Position numbers and translations under genes: made by a program | Notes under the pieces: model-generated | The model's database searches: none | What the model saw: only the letters and a program-made list of their open reading frames with translations | What the model was told of the DNA's origin: nothing | Part shown: positions 35,663-45,320 of the stretch, piece by piece | Numbering within the stretch: the first letter of the stretch is position 1 | Layout: each line of letters begins with the position of its first letter | DNA from: Terrimonas_A sp051954695 | Lineage (GTDB): Bacteria; Bacteroidota; Bacteroidia; Chitinophagales; Chitinophagaceae | DNA length: 64,000 bases | Direction: 5' to 3' | Assembly: GCA_051954695.1 (NCBI GenBank) | Contig: JBQCHL010000011.1 | Span: 124,001-188,000 of the forward strand

Positions 35663-38600
35663 TCAGGTCAACGGAATACTGATAGTGATTTGCGTACCAG
35701 CGCCAGTACCTGTTTTTGTGGTAATTGTTCCTTTCATTGCCTGCATTCTCCGCGCAATGTTCTGAAGGCCATTTCGCTGGGTATTTACGGCTTCTTCGTC
35801 ATAACCCTTTCCATCATCTTCTACCACTACCTCTAAACCAGTACTGGCTGATGAAAAGACAATACTTATCGTTTTGCAGCCGGAATGTTTCAGCGCGTTA
35901 TTTACCAGTTCCTTCAATACCAGGAACAACTGGTGCTTGGTTTCGGCGTCTAATTTCTGCCGGCGCAATTCATCTCCTGCTTTCAGGCTGATGCTGATAT
36001 TTTTTGCTAGGGCAAGAGGCTCTGCAAAAAACATGAGACGGTATATCGCACTGTCCAGTGTATCATATTTGGGGTTGATCTTCCATACAAGATCATCTAA
36101 CTTATTCACCACATCATTTACATTGGCACTGATGGATTCGAGATAGGGTTCTTTATTGCTTTCTGTTTTGGCCAGGCTGCTGTAAATATTAATACTGCTG
36201 AGGGTAGCACCGATCTCATCATGCAGGTCGGAAGAAATGCGCTGCCGCTCATATTGCACAGCAAGCTCTTTTTCTAAAGCCAGCTTTTGCTTATGCAACT
36301 GGTATTTATATATAAACCTTCCGGTAAAAAATATAATGAGCAGGGCTGTAAGGGCTGCCAGTGTCCTGAACCACCAGGTTTGCCACCAGGAAGGGCGAAT
36401 GGTAAAGTTATACATGTATTCTTTTCCCCAACCTGCATCATAGTTCATGGCTTTAACTATGAAAGTGTAGTGGCCTGGTTGCAGGTTGCTGTAAGATACT
36501 GTTGATTGATCGGTAGGGCCATTCATATTTTTATCAGCACCTGCCAACTGGTATTCGTATTTTACGGCATGTGGCTGATCCATAGTGCAGCCTGAAAAAT
36601 CGAAACTGATATCGTTGTTATTGTATGCAAGGCTCAATCCCTTGGGTAAGTTGTACCACCGGCTTAATGAATCAAAATGGAAATTTCTGAACCAAACACC
36701 ATTTTTCATCATGAAAGCGGTATCTGGTCTTTGCTGAAGTTCACGCCAGTTGATGTTCTGACCGGCTATTTTAACAACCGTAACCTGGGCATCAGGAGGA
36801 GTGGGGCAAGGATATTCTTTTGACGGATCAAAAAAGGTAGCACCGTTATTTGTTCCGATCCAGATACGATGACCGGCTGTTTCGAGTATGGCACCGAGGT
36901 TGCAGCCGATGCCAATAAAATTATCTGCATACCCATAATTTTTAAAATAGGCATCACTTTCATACACATTTCCGGACACTGTTCTCTCCTGGAATAATTT
37001 CAATTTTTCAGCAGATAATTTGCTTAGCCCGAAACGGGTTGTGATCCAGAGATTCCCTTTCTCATCTTCGAGCATGCTTACCGTTTCATTGTTTATCAGG
37101 CCTTCTTTCTGAGTAAACCTTATAATAGAAGCTCCATCGTAACGGAGAATACCTTTTGCTGTAGCAAACCAGGTATTGCCTGGCCTGTCAGTATAAATAT
37201 AGTTGCAGGCCTCCCTGAATATTCCGTTTTCATCTCCAAAACGGGTAATGCTGTGGCCATCGTATTTGAAAATGCCCGTGGTTGCACCAAACCATATATT
37301 GCCCGCAGCATCCTGCATAATATGATTGATATGATTGGCGGAATCATTGTTTGCAAAAAAATTAGTGAACTGCTGCCCGTCAAATGCTGAAGCGCCGTTC
37401 TCTGTTCCAAACCAGAAATTTCCATTCCTGTCCTGCATTATCGTGTTGACATCATCATTAACCAACCCAACATCTTCGTTATAATATATGAATGAATTGC
37501 CATTGTACTTTGCTACACCTTTATAGGTAGCAAACCAGAGGTTTTCTTTATTGTCTCCATAAATACTTCTTACATCATTGAAGGGCAACCCTTGTTTGTC
37601 TGTAAGGGTTTTTAGTGTTTGTCCGTCAAACGCTGATACGCCTCCCCGCCATGAACCCAACCAGAGTTTTTTTGATTTATCCTCAAAAAAGCTGAAGATA
37701 TAGTTCTTTGACAGGCCTTCACTTTCAGTGATGTGGGTAAATGAACCTGGGTTATATTTTGAGAGCCCACCGGAAGTTCCTATCCAGATATTGGCAGCAT
37801 TATCCTGCAACAGGCTATAAATATTATCATTTACCAGCCCCTGCTGACCGGTAAAGCTGGTGAATGAATGACCATCAAATTTGGAGAGGCCATAATGAGT
37901 GCCTGCCCATATATTCCCATCCCTGTCCTGAAGCAGGCTAAAAACATCATTGTCGATCAAACCTTCTTTAGTTCCAAGACGCATGAATGAAGTGCCGTCA
38001 AAAACATACAGGCCATTGCCATATGTACCAAACCAGATCCTGCCTGATTTATCTTCTATCATACACAGTATATGGTTGGCATTTGTTCCTTCCATTGAAG
38101 TGTAGTTGGTAAAGGAATGACCATCGAATTTTGAAATTTCTTTGTTGGTGGCGATCCAGATGTGCTGATTTTTATCGATAAGAATACAATTCACCGTGTC
38201 ATTCATCAGGCCCTGCTTCCGGGTAAAACTGGTAAATGTTTTGCCATCATATTTTGCAATGCCTTTAAGGGTCCCTAACCATATATTTCCAAGGTTGTCT
38301 TCTTTAATGCTGTATACAATATTGCCGGGTAATCCATCCTTTACGGTAAAATTGGTAAATGAGTATCCATCATATTTTGAAATACCTCCGCCCATTGTAC
38401 CAAACCATATATTCCCATTTCTGTCCTGGCAAACGGCCCTTACATCATTGTAAGCAAGACCCTGATCAGTAGTAAAATTGGTGAAGCTATGCCCATCATA
38501 CCTGCTGACGCCTGCTGCAGTGCATATCCATATATTACCTGTATGGTCCTGTAACAGGGCAGTTATGATACTATGTTTTAATCCCTGCAGTTTTCCAAAA

Positions 38601-39028
38601 GAAGCGATAGACAGGGGATTGGGTATTTTGTAAGTCATTTCCTTTATATCCGATCTTTCAGGCAGCGCTGCCTGAACTTTTTTCCCGGTAGCAGGAATGG
38701 TTTCAGGAAGGGTAAATGTATCTGTACCCGGAATGGTTATTTTCTGATTTATAATAAGGTTTTGCGGAGCGCCGGCAGGGAGCAGGTTATTTTTAAAGGG
38801 TGTGATAGAAGGCTTGCCAGCAATGACCCTTTTCAATTTTTTTTCATCAAGGCGAATAGAGTTTGGTTGGGAGGTGGAATTTTCCGGGAAAAATGAATAG
38901 AAGCTCGCTTTGGTGATTTTTGGCTTAAAAGCGTCAGCAATAAAACTTTTTTCGACCTTTTGCTTACAGGAGAAAATAGCCTGCAGTAAAAGGCATGCGA
39001 TCAATAATCGCTTGAATCCCGGCAGCAT
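35663..39028 (-). CDS. Two-component regulator propeller histidine kinase
   Basis: About 1121 residues. A lipobox-like start (LLQAIFSCKQ) supports ATG 39028 rather than 39058. Roughly a dozen or more Reg_prop units (GNIWIGT...GLSKYDG.SFT pattern) fill residues about 150-690, forming two periplasmic propellers. A Y_Y_Y domain (NDISFDFSGCTMDQPHAVKY), one membrane helix (TLAALTALLIIFFTGRFIY), a HisKA_3 domain with ISSDLHDEIGATLSS (phospho-His) and a HATPase_c domain (KELVNNALKHSG, EDDGKGYDEE) follow. Unlike hybrid HTCS proteins it has no receiver; that is the separate gene at 34991. Confidence 0.9.
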   Translation of the reverse strand: MLPGFKRLLIACLLLQAIFSCKQKVEKSFIADAFKPKITKASFYSFFPENSTSQPNSIRLDEKKLKRVIAGKPSITPFKNNLLPAGAPQNLIINQKITIPGTDTFTLPETIPATGKKVQAALPERSDIKEMTYKIPNPLSIASFGKLQGLKHSIITALLQDHTGNIWICTAAGVSRYDGHSFTNFTTDQGLAYNDVRAVCQDRNGNIWFGTMGGGISKYDGYSFTNFTVKDGLPGNIVYSIKEDNLGNIWLGTLKGIAKYDGKTFTSFTRKQGLMNDTVNCILIDKNQHIWIATNKEISKFDGHSFTNYTSMEGTNANHILCMIEDKSGRIWFGTYGNGLYVFDGTSFMRLGTKEGLIDNDVFSLLQDRDGNIWAGTHYGLSKFDGHSFTSFTGQQGLVNDNIYSLLQDNAANIWIGTSGGLSKYNPGSFTHITESEGLSKNYIFSFFEDKSKKLWLGSWRGGVSAFDGQTLKTLTDKQGLPFNDVRSIYGDNKENLWFATYKGVAKYNGNSFIYYNEDVGLVNDDVNTIMQDRNGNFWFGTENGASAFDGQQFTNFFANNDSANHINHIMQDAAGNIWFGATTGIFKYDGHSITRFGDENGIFREACNYIYTDRPGNTWFATAKGILRYDGASIIRFTQKEGLINNETVSMLEDEKGNLWITTRFGLSKLSAEKLKLFQERTVSGNVYESDAYFKNYGYADNFIGIGCNLGAILETAGHRIWIGTNNGATFFDPSKEYPCPTPPDAQVTVVKIAGQNINWRELQQRPDTAFMMKNGVWFRNFHFDSLSRWYNLPKGLSLAYNNNDISFDFSGCTMDQPHAVKYEYQLAGADKNMNGPTDQSTVSYSNLQPGHYTFIVKAMNYDAGWGKEYMYNFTIRPSWWQTWWFRTLAALTALLIIFFTGRFIYKYQLHKQKLALEKELAVQYERQRISSDLHDEIGATLSSINIYSSLAKTESNKEPYLESISANVNDVVNKLDDLVWKINPKYDTLDSAIYRLMFFAEPLALAKNISISLKAGDELRRQKLDAETKHQLFLVLKELVNNALKHSGCKTISIVFSSASTGLEVVVEDDGKGYDEEAVNTQRNGLQNIARRMQAMKGTITTKTGTGAGTQITISIPLT

Positions 39029-39130
39029 TGCTTTGGTGGTTACATATTTTACCGGCATCTTGTAAGGCAGCTTAACAGGAAATGAATATAAGAACTAACC
39101 GGCTGAAAATCCTATATTTCTTTATAAGCT

Positions 39131-39724
39131 CTAGGCTTCAACATTGCCTGTTATAACTGCCCCGGCCCGTTTGTAGCTGGCTATAATAACTCCTTTTGAT
39201 GTAATGAGGCTTTCTGTTAAGGTAAATGCTGCGGGGATCGCACCGTTATCGAACAGTTTTCTCCCTTCACCAAGAATCAACGGGTAAATCTTGATCCGGA
39301 GTTCGTCAACCAGGTCATGCTTAAGCAACAATTGAACAAGTTTGCTGCTACCCCAGACCTGGATATCCGCACCCTCCGAATTCTTAAGACTTTCAATATC
39401 AGCCAGATCTTTTAGGAAAACAGTATTTTCCCAATCCGATTTTTCCATGGTCTGCGACAGGACGTATTTGGTGCCATCATTGATACCTGGCCAAAAATCA
39501 GCATGTTGAGGCCAGTAAGAAGCGAAAATCTCAAAAGTTTTTCTGCCCAGCATATAATCGGCCTGTTTCAATTCTTCTTTTAAAACCTTTCCAAAAAGCT
39601 CATCACTATAAGGTGCAGTCCACCCGCCATATTTGAAGCCACCGGATGTATCTTCCTCGGGACCGCCGGGTGCCTGTATAACACCATCGAGTGTGATCAT
39701 TGATAAAACAGTTATCTTTCTCAT
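39131..39724 (-). CDS. Dihydrofolate reductase family (RibD C-terminal-like) protein
   Basis: 197 residues: RKITVLSMITLDGVIQAP, then GGWTAPYSDELF, MLGRKTFEIFASYWP, and IQVWGSSKLVQLLLKHDLVDELRIKIYPLILGEGRKLF, all typical of the YyaP/RibD_C group. These bind NADPH, but their substrate is usually unknown and most are not true DHFRs. It stands alone between the kinase and the alpha/beta hydrolase. Confidence 0.9.
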   Translation of the reverse strand: MRKITVLSMITLDGVIQAPGGPEEDTSGGFKYGGWTAPYSDELFGKVLKEELKQADYMLGRKTFEIFASYWPQHADFWPGINDGTKYVLSQTMEKSDWENTVFLKDLADIESLKNSEGADIQVWGSSKLVQLLLKHDLVDELRIKIYPLILGEGRKLFDNGAIPAAFTLTESLITSKGVIIASYKRAGAVITGNVEA

Positions 39725-39763
39725 GGTTATTTTAATTATAGTTTAATTGAAATATGACTATAT

Positions 39764-40636
39764 CTACTTCAAAAAGCCGTCCAAATAACCTGCGATCGTG
39801 TTTGTCTGCATCATCAGGCTGACATGTCCTTGGGAAGGAACAACGGCCAATTGCGATTTTGGCATTTGCCCTAAGTCTGCAGCCACACCACCACCCAGCA
39901 ATTGATATGTTTTTATCAACTCAATTTTATCCATTCCGTCATTGTCGCCGGATATGATTAATACAGGCGCAGAAATTTTCGAAATATTGGAGTCGCCCAG
40001 GTCGTATGGTACTGCTGCAAAGGCGATCATCTGCTCTAAGAACTTTGTCCATTTTGTTTTGTCAGGAGCTACTGCATCGTATGCGGCTTTCATGGGAGAA
40101 TTTGCGAAAAGATCAGGTTTCATGGTTTTAAATGCGCTGTTTATTTGGGGCAGCCAGCCATTACTTTTATAAGTGGCTGAGATGATCACTAATTTTCTCA
40201 ACCGTTTAGGGCTTTGTATAGCGAATTGATAAGCTATAGCACCGCCAAAACTATATCCTACTACATCGGCACTGTCAATTTTCAGGTAATCCATTACTCC
40301 TTCCACATCACGTGCTAAAGTAGCATGCGACAATTTTCTATCTGAAAATTGAGTATGTCCATGTCCCTGTAATTCGATGGCAATTACTTTCCTGGTTTTT
40401 GACAGTTCAGGGATTAATTGTCCCCAGTTCAGATCAATTGTCATAAAAGCACCGTGTAGCAGAACTATAGGCCTGCCCTCGCCGTATACTTCATAATAGA
40501 CTTTGATGCCATTGGCAGGTGCGTAACCGCTGTTGGAAGGTTTGATTTGTTGCCCGTTTGAAGGGAAGGAGGCAAACAGAATGATGGCAATTAGTATTGA
40601 TTTAAGGGGATCGTGTGTTTTGAATAGATTCTTCAT
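39764..40636 (-). CDS. Alpha/beta hydrolase, exported
   Basis: About 290 residues from the ATG at 40636, giving an N-terminal signal-like segment (SILIAIILFASFPSNGQQ). The fold is a classical alpha/beta hydrolase: oxyanion HGAF, nucleophile elbow VGYSFGGA, acid ISGDNDGMD, and catalytic His in PSQGHVSLM. Substrate unknown. It lies 40 bp from the start of the reductase-like gene on the same strand. Confidence 0.88.
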   Translation of the reverse strand: MKNLFKTHDPLKSILIAIILFASFPSNGQQIKPSNSGYAPANGIKVYYEVYGEGRPIVLLHGAFMTIDLNWGQLIPELSKTRKVIAIELQGHGHTQFSDRKLSHATLARDVEGVMDYLKIDSADVVGYSFGGAIAYQFAIQSPKRLRKLVIISATYKSNGWLPQINSAFKTMKPDLFANSPMKAAYDAVAPDKTKWTKFLEQMIAFAAVPYDLGDSNISKISAPVLIISGDNDGMDKIELIKTYQLLGGGVAADLGQMPKSQLAVVPSQGHVSLMMQTNTIAGYLDGFLK

Positions 40637-40853
40637 AATGCTGGTTGAATTTTTTGTTTGAGTTGATGATGTAAAGGTGGGGGACATTTGGAGATTTGGT
40701 ATGGTGTAAAAGCGACATTTAAGGGGGTGATTGCCGCCAGAACATGTTTACCCGGAATAAAAGGGAAAATTTAGTAGGTTCTTCGGCCTAAATTTCAAAA
40801 GCCCATCACATTTGAATCCTTTAAGATTAATTTCCAGCCGGACAAATTGTTTC

Positions 40854-40861
40854 TAAATTTG
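40854..40861 (+). promoter_or_regulatory. -7 box of the AraC-type gene
   Basis: TAAATTTG fits TAnnTTTG, 19 bases before the ATG of the AraC-like regulator. No -33 box at proper spacing is seen. Confidence 0.4.
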
Positions 40862-40879
40862 CATTAGCAACTTTGCAAA

Positions 40880-41635
40880 ATGGATAACGGCTTGAAATAT
40901 AAACACATCAAACCCGACAAATCGCTTGCGGACTTTGTGGAGAGTTTTTGGCTTTTGCAAAATCATTTCGACAGCGACAAAGAAGTCATTGTTTTGCCAG
41001 ACGGACGAATTGACTTGTTTTTCACGCAATCGGCAACACAACCTTTTCACATTATACTTTTAGGAATTGAAACCCAATATGGACAACCGACAATTACACC
41101 AAAGCGACACACGTTTGCTATAAGTTTCAAGCCACTTGCAATAGAATATCTTTTTCAAAAAAGCATCGCCAACCTGTTGGATAAAGCAGAAATTTTGCCA
41201 ACTGACTTTTGGAACTTTAGTGCGGACGACTTAAACGACTTTGACTTGTTTTGCGAAAAGGCAACGCAAAAAATAAAATCACTTTTGCCGAAAGACATTG
41301 ATGAACGAAAACGAAAACTGTTTGCACTTATTTATTCGTCAAACGGGGCATTGACAGTTCAAGAACTTTCAGAAAAAGTTTTTTGGAGTAGCCGGCAAAT
41401 CAATCGATACTTTAACCAACAATTCGGACTTTCCTTAAAAGCATATTGTAATATACTTCGTTTCCGCGCTTCGTTTCAGCATATCAAAGAGGGCAAACTA
41501 TTTCCACAAGAGAACTTTGCCGACCAATCACACTTTATCAAAGAAGTAAAAAAACTTTCGGGTGTTTCGCCGAAAGAATTGTCAAAAAACAAAAACGACC
41601 GATTTATACAATTTTCGCTCTTGCCCTCAAAGTAA
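40880..41635 (+). CDS. AraC family transcriptional regulator
   Basis: 251 residues. The N-terminal domain (KPDKSLADFVESFWLLQNH, VLPDGRIDLFF) is of the DUF6597 type found in many Bacteroidota AraC proteins. The C-terminal AraC HTH has VQELSEKVFWSSRQINRYFNQQFGLSLKAY and FADQSHFIKEVKKLSGVSPKE. Base use is more AT-rich than its neighbours (many ACAA, CGAC and TTTG codon contexts), hinting at transfer. It probably controls the flavin monooxygenase just downstream, whose -7 box overlaps its stop codon. Confidence 0.88.
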   Translation: MDNGLKYKHIKPDKSLADFVESFWLLQNHFDSDKEVIVLPDGRIDLFFTQSATQPFHIILLGIETQYGQPTITPKRHTFAISFKPLAIEYLFQKSIANLLDKAEILPTDFWNFSADDLNDFDLFCEKATQKIKSLLPKDIDERKRKLFALIYSSNGALTVQELSEKVFWSSRQINRYFNQQFGLSLKAYCNILRFRASFQHIKEGKLFPQENFADQSHFIKEVKKLSGVSPKELSKNKNDRFIQFSLLPSK

Positions 41636-41640
41636 TTTTG
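41633..41640 (+). promoter_or_regulatory. -7 box of the monooxygenase gene
   Basis: TAATTTTG fits TAnnTTTG, overlapping the stop of the AraC gene and 27 bases before the monooxygenase ATG. Confidence 0.45.
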
Positions 41641-41666
41641 TGCCGTAATTTTAAACACAAGTTTAT

Positions 41667-42821
41667 ATGGCACAAGTAACAGATAACAAAGACCAAATAA
41701 TAATAGTTGGTGCAGGCATCGCAGGCTTGAGTTTGGCAGTTCAACTGACAGAGAAAAAAATACCCTGTACAGTACTTGAAGCAAGAGAAAGTTTTGGGGA
41801 CGCTACCAGTGGTGTACGGATTTCGGCAAAAGGTGTGAGGGTGCTTGAAAAAATGGGCATTCTCAACATAGGCGAAAAAACAGAAAAACTAATAATGTAC
41901 TTTGGTAAAAGTCGAATAAAATTTGAAGTGAAAAATGAAAAAGGTGCAAGCCCCGCAATTATCGTGACCCGATTGGCTGTTTTTAAGAAATTGCGTGAAC
42001 GCATAAATGAGCTTGGAATAAATGTTATCTACAATTTTAGGTTGGACAATGTGATTGAAAACGCTGATAGTGTAGTCGCCGTTTCAAGGGATGGGCAAAA
42101 TATCCAAGGTAAATATTTGGTAGGTGCAGACGGTGTAGGTTCTAAAGTAAGAACGTTGCTGAACCCGGGAAGCAATTCTGATAAGCGATATGCAGGTTAT
42201 TTGGGGCTTGGTTTCATTTATCCAAGTGATGAGAAAGTAGAAATGTCTTTATTTAATAATCTTAATGGGAACATCGGACTTGGTTCTATCGGCAAAATAG
42301 AACCAAACGGTACCTATAAAAATAATTTTTTGTGGGCACATATCCACATGACCGAAGCGGAAGCAAAAGTTATAACCGACAAGGAAGTGTATGAACGAAT
42401 GGCAGAAAGAGCAAAAAGTTGGACACCTTATTTGCAACAGGTTTTTCATGAAATTAAAACCAATCCAAAAGCAATATTATATCACCTACCTGTTTACAAT
42501 GGTAATGTGCCGGACAAATGGTATAGCGACAAACTATTTTTGATAGGCGATGCCGCACACCCTTATGGCCCGGGTGGACAAGGTATCAGTTTGGCGATGT
42601 TGGACGCCGAAGCATTGTGCGATTTGTTTGTCAATGGTATAACAGAAGAAAAGAAAGCTAATTTTCAAAAAATAAGAGCTGGCATTGCAAAAGAGAAAGG
42701 CAAAAGTGCGGAAGAAAGAAACAAACCCGAAAATCAAATTTCGACTGAAAGTGGATTGGTGCTTAGAAGCATATTTATGAGAGCATTTCATTTGTTTAGT
42801 GGCGGTAAAATAGAATTGTAA
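41667..42821 (+). CDS. FAD-dependent monooxygenase (TetX-like class A)
   Basis: 384 residues. Rossmann motif IIIVGAGIAGLSLAVQL (GxGxxG), the GADGVGSKVR (DG) motif and LIGDAAHPYGPGGQGISLAMLDAEAL (GD-P) are those of class A flavoprotein hydroxylases. These use NAD(P)H and O2 to hydroxylate aromatic or polyketide substrates. TetX-type tetracycline inactivation is within this family, but likeness alone cannot prove it. AT-rich like the regulator before it. Its stop overlaps the next ATG by one base. Confidence 0.87.
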   Translation: MAQVTDNKDQIIIVGAGIAGLSLAVQLTEKKIPCTVLEARESFGDATSGVRISAKGVRVLEKMGILNIGEKTEKLIMYFGKSRIKFEVKNEKGASPAIIVTRLAVFKKLRERINELGINVIYNFRLDNVIENADSVVAVSRDGQNIQGKYLVGADGVGSKVRTLLNPGSNSDKRYAGYLGLGFIYPSDEKVEMSLFNNLNGNIGLGSIGKIEPNGTYKNNFLWAHIHMTEAEAKVITDKEVYERMAERAKSWTPYLQQVFHEIKTNPKAILYHLPVYNGNVPDKWYSDKLFLIGDAAHPYGPGGQGISLAMLDAEALCDLFVNGITEEKKANFQKIRAGIAKEKGKSAEERNKPENQISTESGLVLRSIFMRAFHLFSGGKIEL

Positions 42822-42925
42822 TGGAAACACTAAGCATAGAACAATGTATTCAATTACTTGAAATTCAGAAACAGAAATTAGACACAGTAGACAATCTTCA
42901 TTTGCCGGAATTATTTTCTATTTAG
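42821..42925 (+). pseudogene. 34-codon stub of a truncated gene
   Basis: Starts METLSIEQCI, with an ATG overlapping the monooxygenase stop by one base (ATGG after TAATG), as in a real operon. It is helical and Lys/Gln-rich, and then stops after 34 codons where it meets the end of the convergent gene (stop codon at 42918). It looks like the 5' end of a longer gene lost when the cassette joined native DNA. A true small peptide is an alternative. Confidence 0.4.
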
Positions 42926-44300
42926 CCAATCCAAATTTTTCATAAATACCCGAACCGGGATCGTTTGCATCCATCAGGTTTAAAATGCGGGCACCTTTTA
43001 TGCAGGACCAGAAAGCATGATACAGTTTGGGCCCCTTTTCAATTTTTGAGCATTGCAGCTGCCAGCTGTTTGGAATACTGAATGTGCCGGTGGATTCCAC
43101 CTGGGCAATTTTCATGTTGCCCACCATACCATTTACAGCGAGCAGTTTCCAGTAATAAGTGTAGTTGGCTTTAAAATCAAAAATAATAGAGCTTTGGTGC
43201 ACATTCATGCCTGCATAGTTACCGGTATATACATGATACAGTTGCTGGATACCCGTAAAATCGCTTGTCCATTTTCCTTTAAAATCTGATGCAGCCACTG
43301 CAAACTTATTATATCCACTCATATTTACCAGTGGCTTCATCAGGTCGCTCTCCGTATCCCATTGTACGATGTCGGGGTCAAATTTGTATTGTTGGATAAA
43401 GGTTTTTTTGTCGGGTGTTATAAACTCGATCCACTCACCGCCCTGGCGAAACAGTAGAACAAAAACTTCCTTACCAGTGCTGTTTTCTGTAGCATAGCCC
43501 ATGCCCAGGTAAGGCCTGTTATAAGTGGTGATGTATGCCGTGCGGTAGTTTTTAAGGTTGCTGTAACGTGGCGCCACCAGGATATTCCACGCTGCATTGA
43601 TCAATGGCTCCGGATCGGCCGGAAAAACGGTTCCTTCTTTCGGATAATGCAACAGCACTTTTATATCCCCCTTTGTTACTTCCACCCAGTCGTCTTTCAC
43701 TACACTGGTCCAACCATCATCAAAATTGGTGGTGACAAACTGAAAGCCATCCGGCTTAGCTGGGCTTGGTTTTGTTTCAGTAGTGGCTTGTTTATTGTTA
43801 TAGTCCGGCGGGGTGTTGTATTGCTTTAAATGAACTGATCCAAAAAAATTTTGAGCAATGTTGAGATAGCCATTACTATTGGTAGTAACAACAATACTGG
43901 CACATCTTTCATAACCACTTGCAGTGGTAAGCATGACCATGGCATCCTGACCATTGAATGTAAATTTTGCAGTGCCTGCTTTTATTTTCCAGCCGTTTTC
44001 TTCTGCTGTTTCATTGAGTTGGGGCATGTCTGCCGGGTTGTAATTTTTTACTACAAGTTCCTGCCACTCACTTTCAAAATCTGCATTAAGGCTGCCTTTA
44101 CCTGATGTGCTCTTGTAAATAATTAACTGGCACCAGTTTTTTCTTTTTTGATCAATGGAGCTGTATATCAAAACATTTTGTTTTACTTCTTTTTTCCAGC
44201 CTTTTGGTGGCGTAAAACTGATAACATCAAATACTTCTTTCTGGCCAAATGCGATAGATGCAAATAAGCTGAACGCACAGAGCGAAAATATTTTTTTCAT
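42918..44300 (-). CDS. Secreted protein of unknown function (paralogue of 30688-31947)
   Basis: 460 residues with signal peptide (IFSLCAFSLFASIAFGQ). Residues about 20-150 (ISFTPPKGWKKEVKQNVLIYSSIDQKRKNWCQLIIYKS) match the N-terminal domain of the protein at 30688, including the Cys before the Ile-rich strand. A second similar half begins near residue 185 (FQFVTTNFDDGWTSVVKDDW). The C-terminus is lipocalin-like (FKGKWTSDFTG). Leftmost of a set of secreted protein genes reading left. Confidence 0.7.
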   Translation of the reverse strand: MKKIFSLCAFSLFASIAFGQKEVFDVISFTPPKGWKKEVKQNVLIYSSIDQKRKNWCQLIIYKSTSGKGSLNADFESEWQELVVKNYNPADMPQLNETAEENGWKIKAGTAKFTFNGQDAMVMLTTASGYERCASIVVTTNSNGYLNIAQNFFGSVHLKQYNTPPDYNNKQATTETKPSPAKPDGFQFVTTNFDDGWTSVVKDDWVEVTKGDIKVLLHYPKEGTVFPADPEPLINAAWNILVAPRYSNLKNYRTAYITTYNRPYLGMGYATENSTGKEVFVLLFRQGGEWIEFITPDKKTFIQQYKFDPDIVQWDTESDLMKPLVNMSGYNKFAVAASDFKGKWTSDFTGIQQLYHVYTGNYAGMNVHQSSIIFDFKANYTYYWKLLAVNGMVGNMKIAQVESTGTFSIPNSWQLQCSKIEKGPKLYHAFWSCIKGARILNLMDANDPGSGIYEKFGLAK

Positions 44301-44320
44301 TCGTATTAATTTAATCGTTT

Positions 44321-45301
44321 TTATTTCCCCAGCATGTTTTTCAGTTTTGAAAAATCAACAGCTTTTTTTATGTTGGCAATATTTTCTTCGAATACAGCAT
44401 CGTCATGAGCGATTTTATAAACAACGGAAAAGAATTGAGGCGATGACTTTGCTGTTTTTGTATGGTAATAATTGAGATTAGGCTTTACGGCAATAAAAGA
44501 ACCAGGACTGCCTTCGCTAACAAATTTTTCAAACCGCTGTTCTTCATTCCACATACAGATGGCCGGTTGCTTAAGTTGTTCGTCCGGTTTTTTTAAATAT
44601 TCATCAATATTGCTAATGAATTTTTCTAGATATTTTTTTTCACCGGGACTGTCCTGTATATCTTTTTGCAATCTCTTTCTTTGTATCAGTAAATATTCTT
44701 TTTGACTGACGTAGTAGAAAGGCAGCGTATCGTTATACGTAATCAGCCAACGGTATTCTTTTATCTTGTCTGCACGGTCACCAATTATTTCTTCTCCCAT
44801 AAAATAATAGCCATCTTTTAATACAGGTTTTTCTTTCAACTTTAAATAACCTCTGGAATCATCTGCAGGCAGATTTCCGGCATAAAGATTGTTCAAGGAA
44901 AAAATTTCATTGGCCGCTATAGTTACCGTTGTTGGTGTAGAAATATCTGTGTAAGATTTTGATTTGTCGCCACTGCTTTTATCGCAGAGATAGCGCAGGA
45001 TGAACATTGCATAATGATAGGGGTCTGCCACCCAGTTAGCGGCAGCAGGCAAGTGCTTCCCATACACAGTGCTGTAAGAAATCTCGCAGCCCATAGGGCG
45101 ATAGTTGGAAGAAATCATTTTATGCACTCCTGCTATCACAGATTTTTCTTTTGCTAAATCTGCCGCAGCTACATTTTGAATAGAGCCTTGCGCACCCGCC
45201 TTCCATGTGCCGGGTTTTTTCCGCAACAATTCGGGTGAGCAATCTTGTGCAAATGATTGTAACGAAAAAAATAGTAGGCCAATTAGTATTTTGTATTTCA
45301 T
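44321..45301 (-). CDS. Secreted protein of unknown function
   Basis: 326 residues. Signal peptide (ILIGLLFFSLQSFAQ), then a mature part with two early Cys (DCSPELL, MGCEISY). The rest is mixed helix and strand without a motif I can name (YYFMGEEIIGDRADKIKEY, LPFYYVSQKEYLLIQRKRL). It lies 20 bp from each neighbour within the secreted-protein run, so they are co-transcribed. Confidence 0.65.
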   Translation of the reverse strand: MKYKILIGLLFFSLQSFAQDCSPELLRKKPGTWKAGAQGSIQNVAAADLAKEKSVIAGVHKMISSNYRPMGCEISYSTVYGKHLPAAANWVADPYHYAMFILRYLCDKSSGDKSKSYTDISTPTTVTIAANEIFSLNNLYAGNLPADDSRGYLKLKEKPVLKDGYYFMGEEIIGDRADKIKEYRWLITYNDTLPFYYVSQKEYLLIQRKRLQKDIQDSPGEKKYLEKFISNIDEYLKKPDEQLKQPAICMWNEEQRFEKFVSEGSPGSFIAVKPNLNYYHTKTAKSSPQFFSVVYKIAHDDAVFEENIANIKKAVDFSKLKNMLGK

Positions 45302-45320
45302 GATACTGTTTTTTTATATT

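Noticed and set aside
35700..38600. DNA tandem repeats
   Set aside because: The periodicity is protein-level Reg_prop blades within a histidine kinase, diverged at DNA level; not a DNA repeat feature.
39131..39724. True dihydrofolate reductase (folA)
   Set aside because: Motifs are those of the YyaP/RibD C-terminal group, not of FolA.
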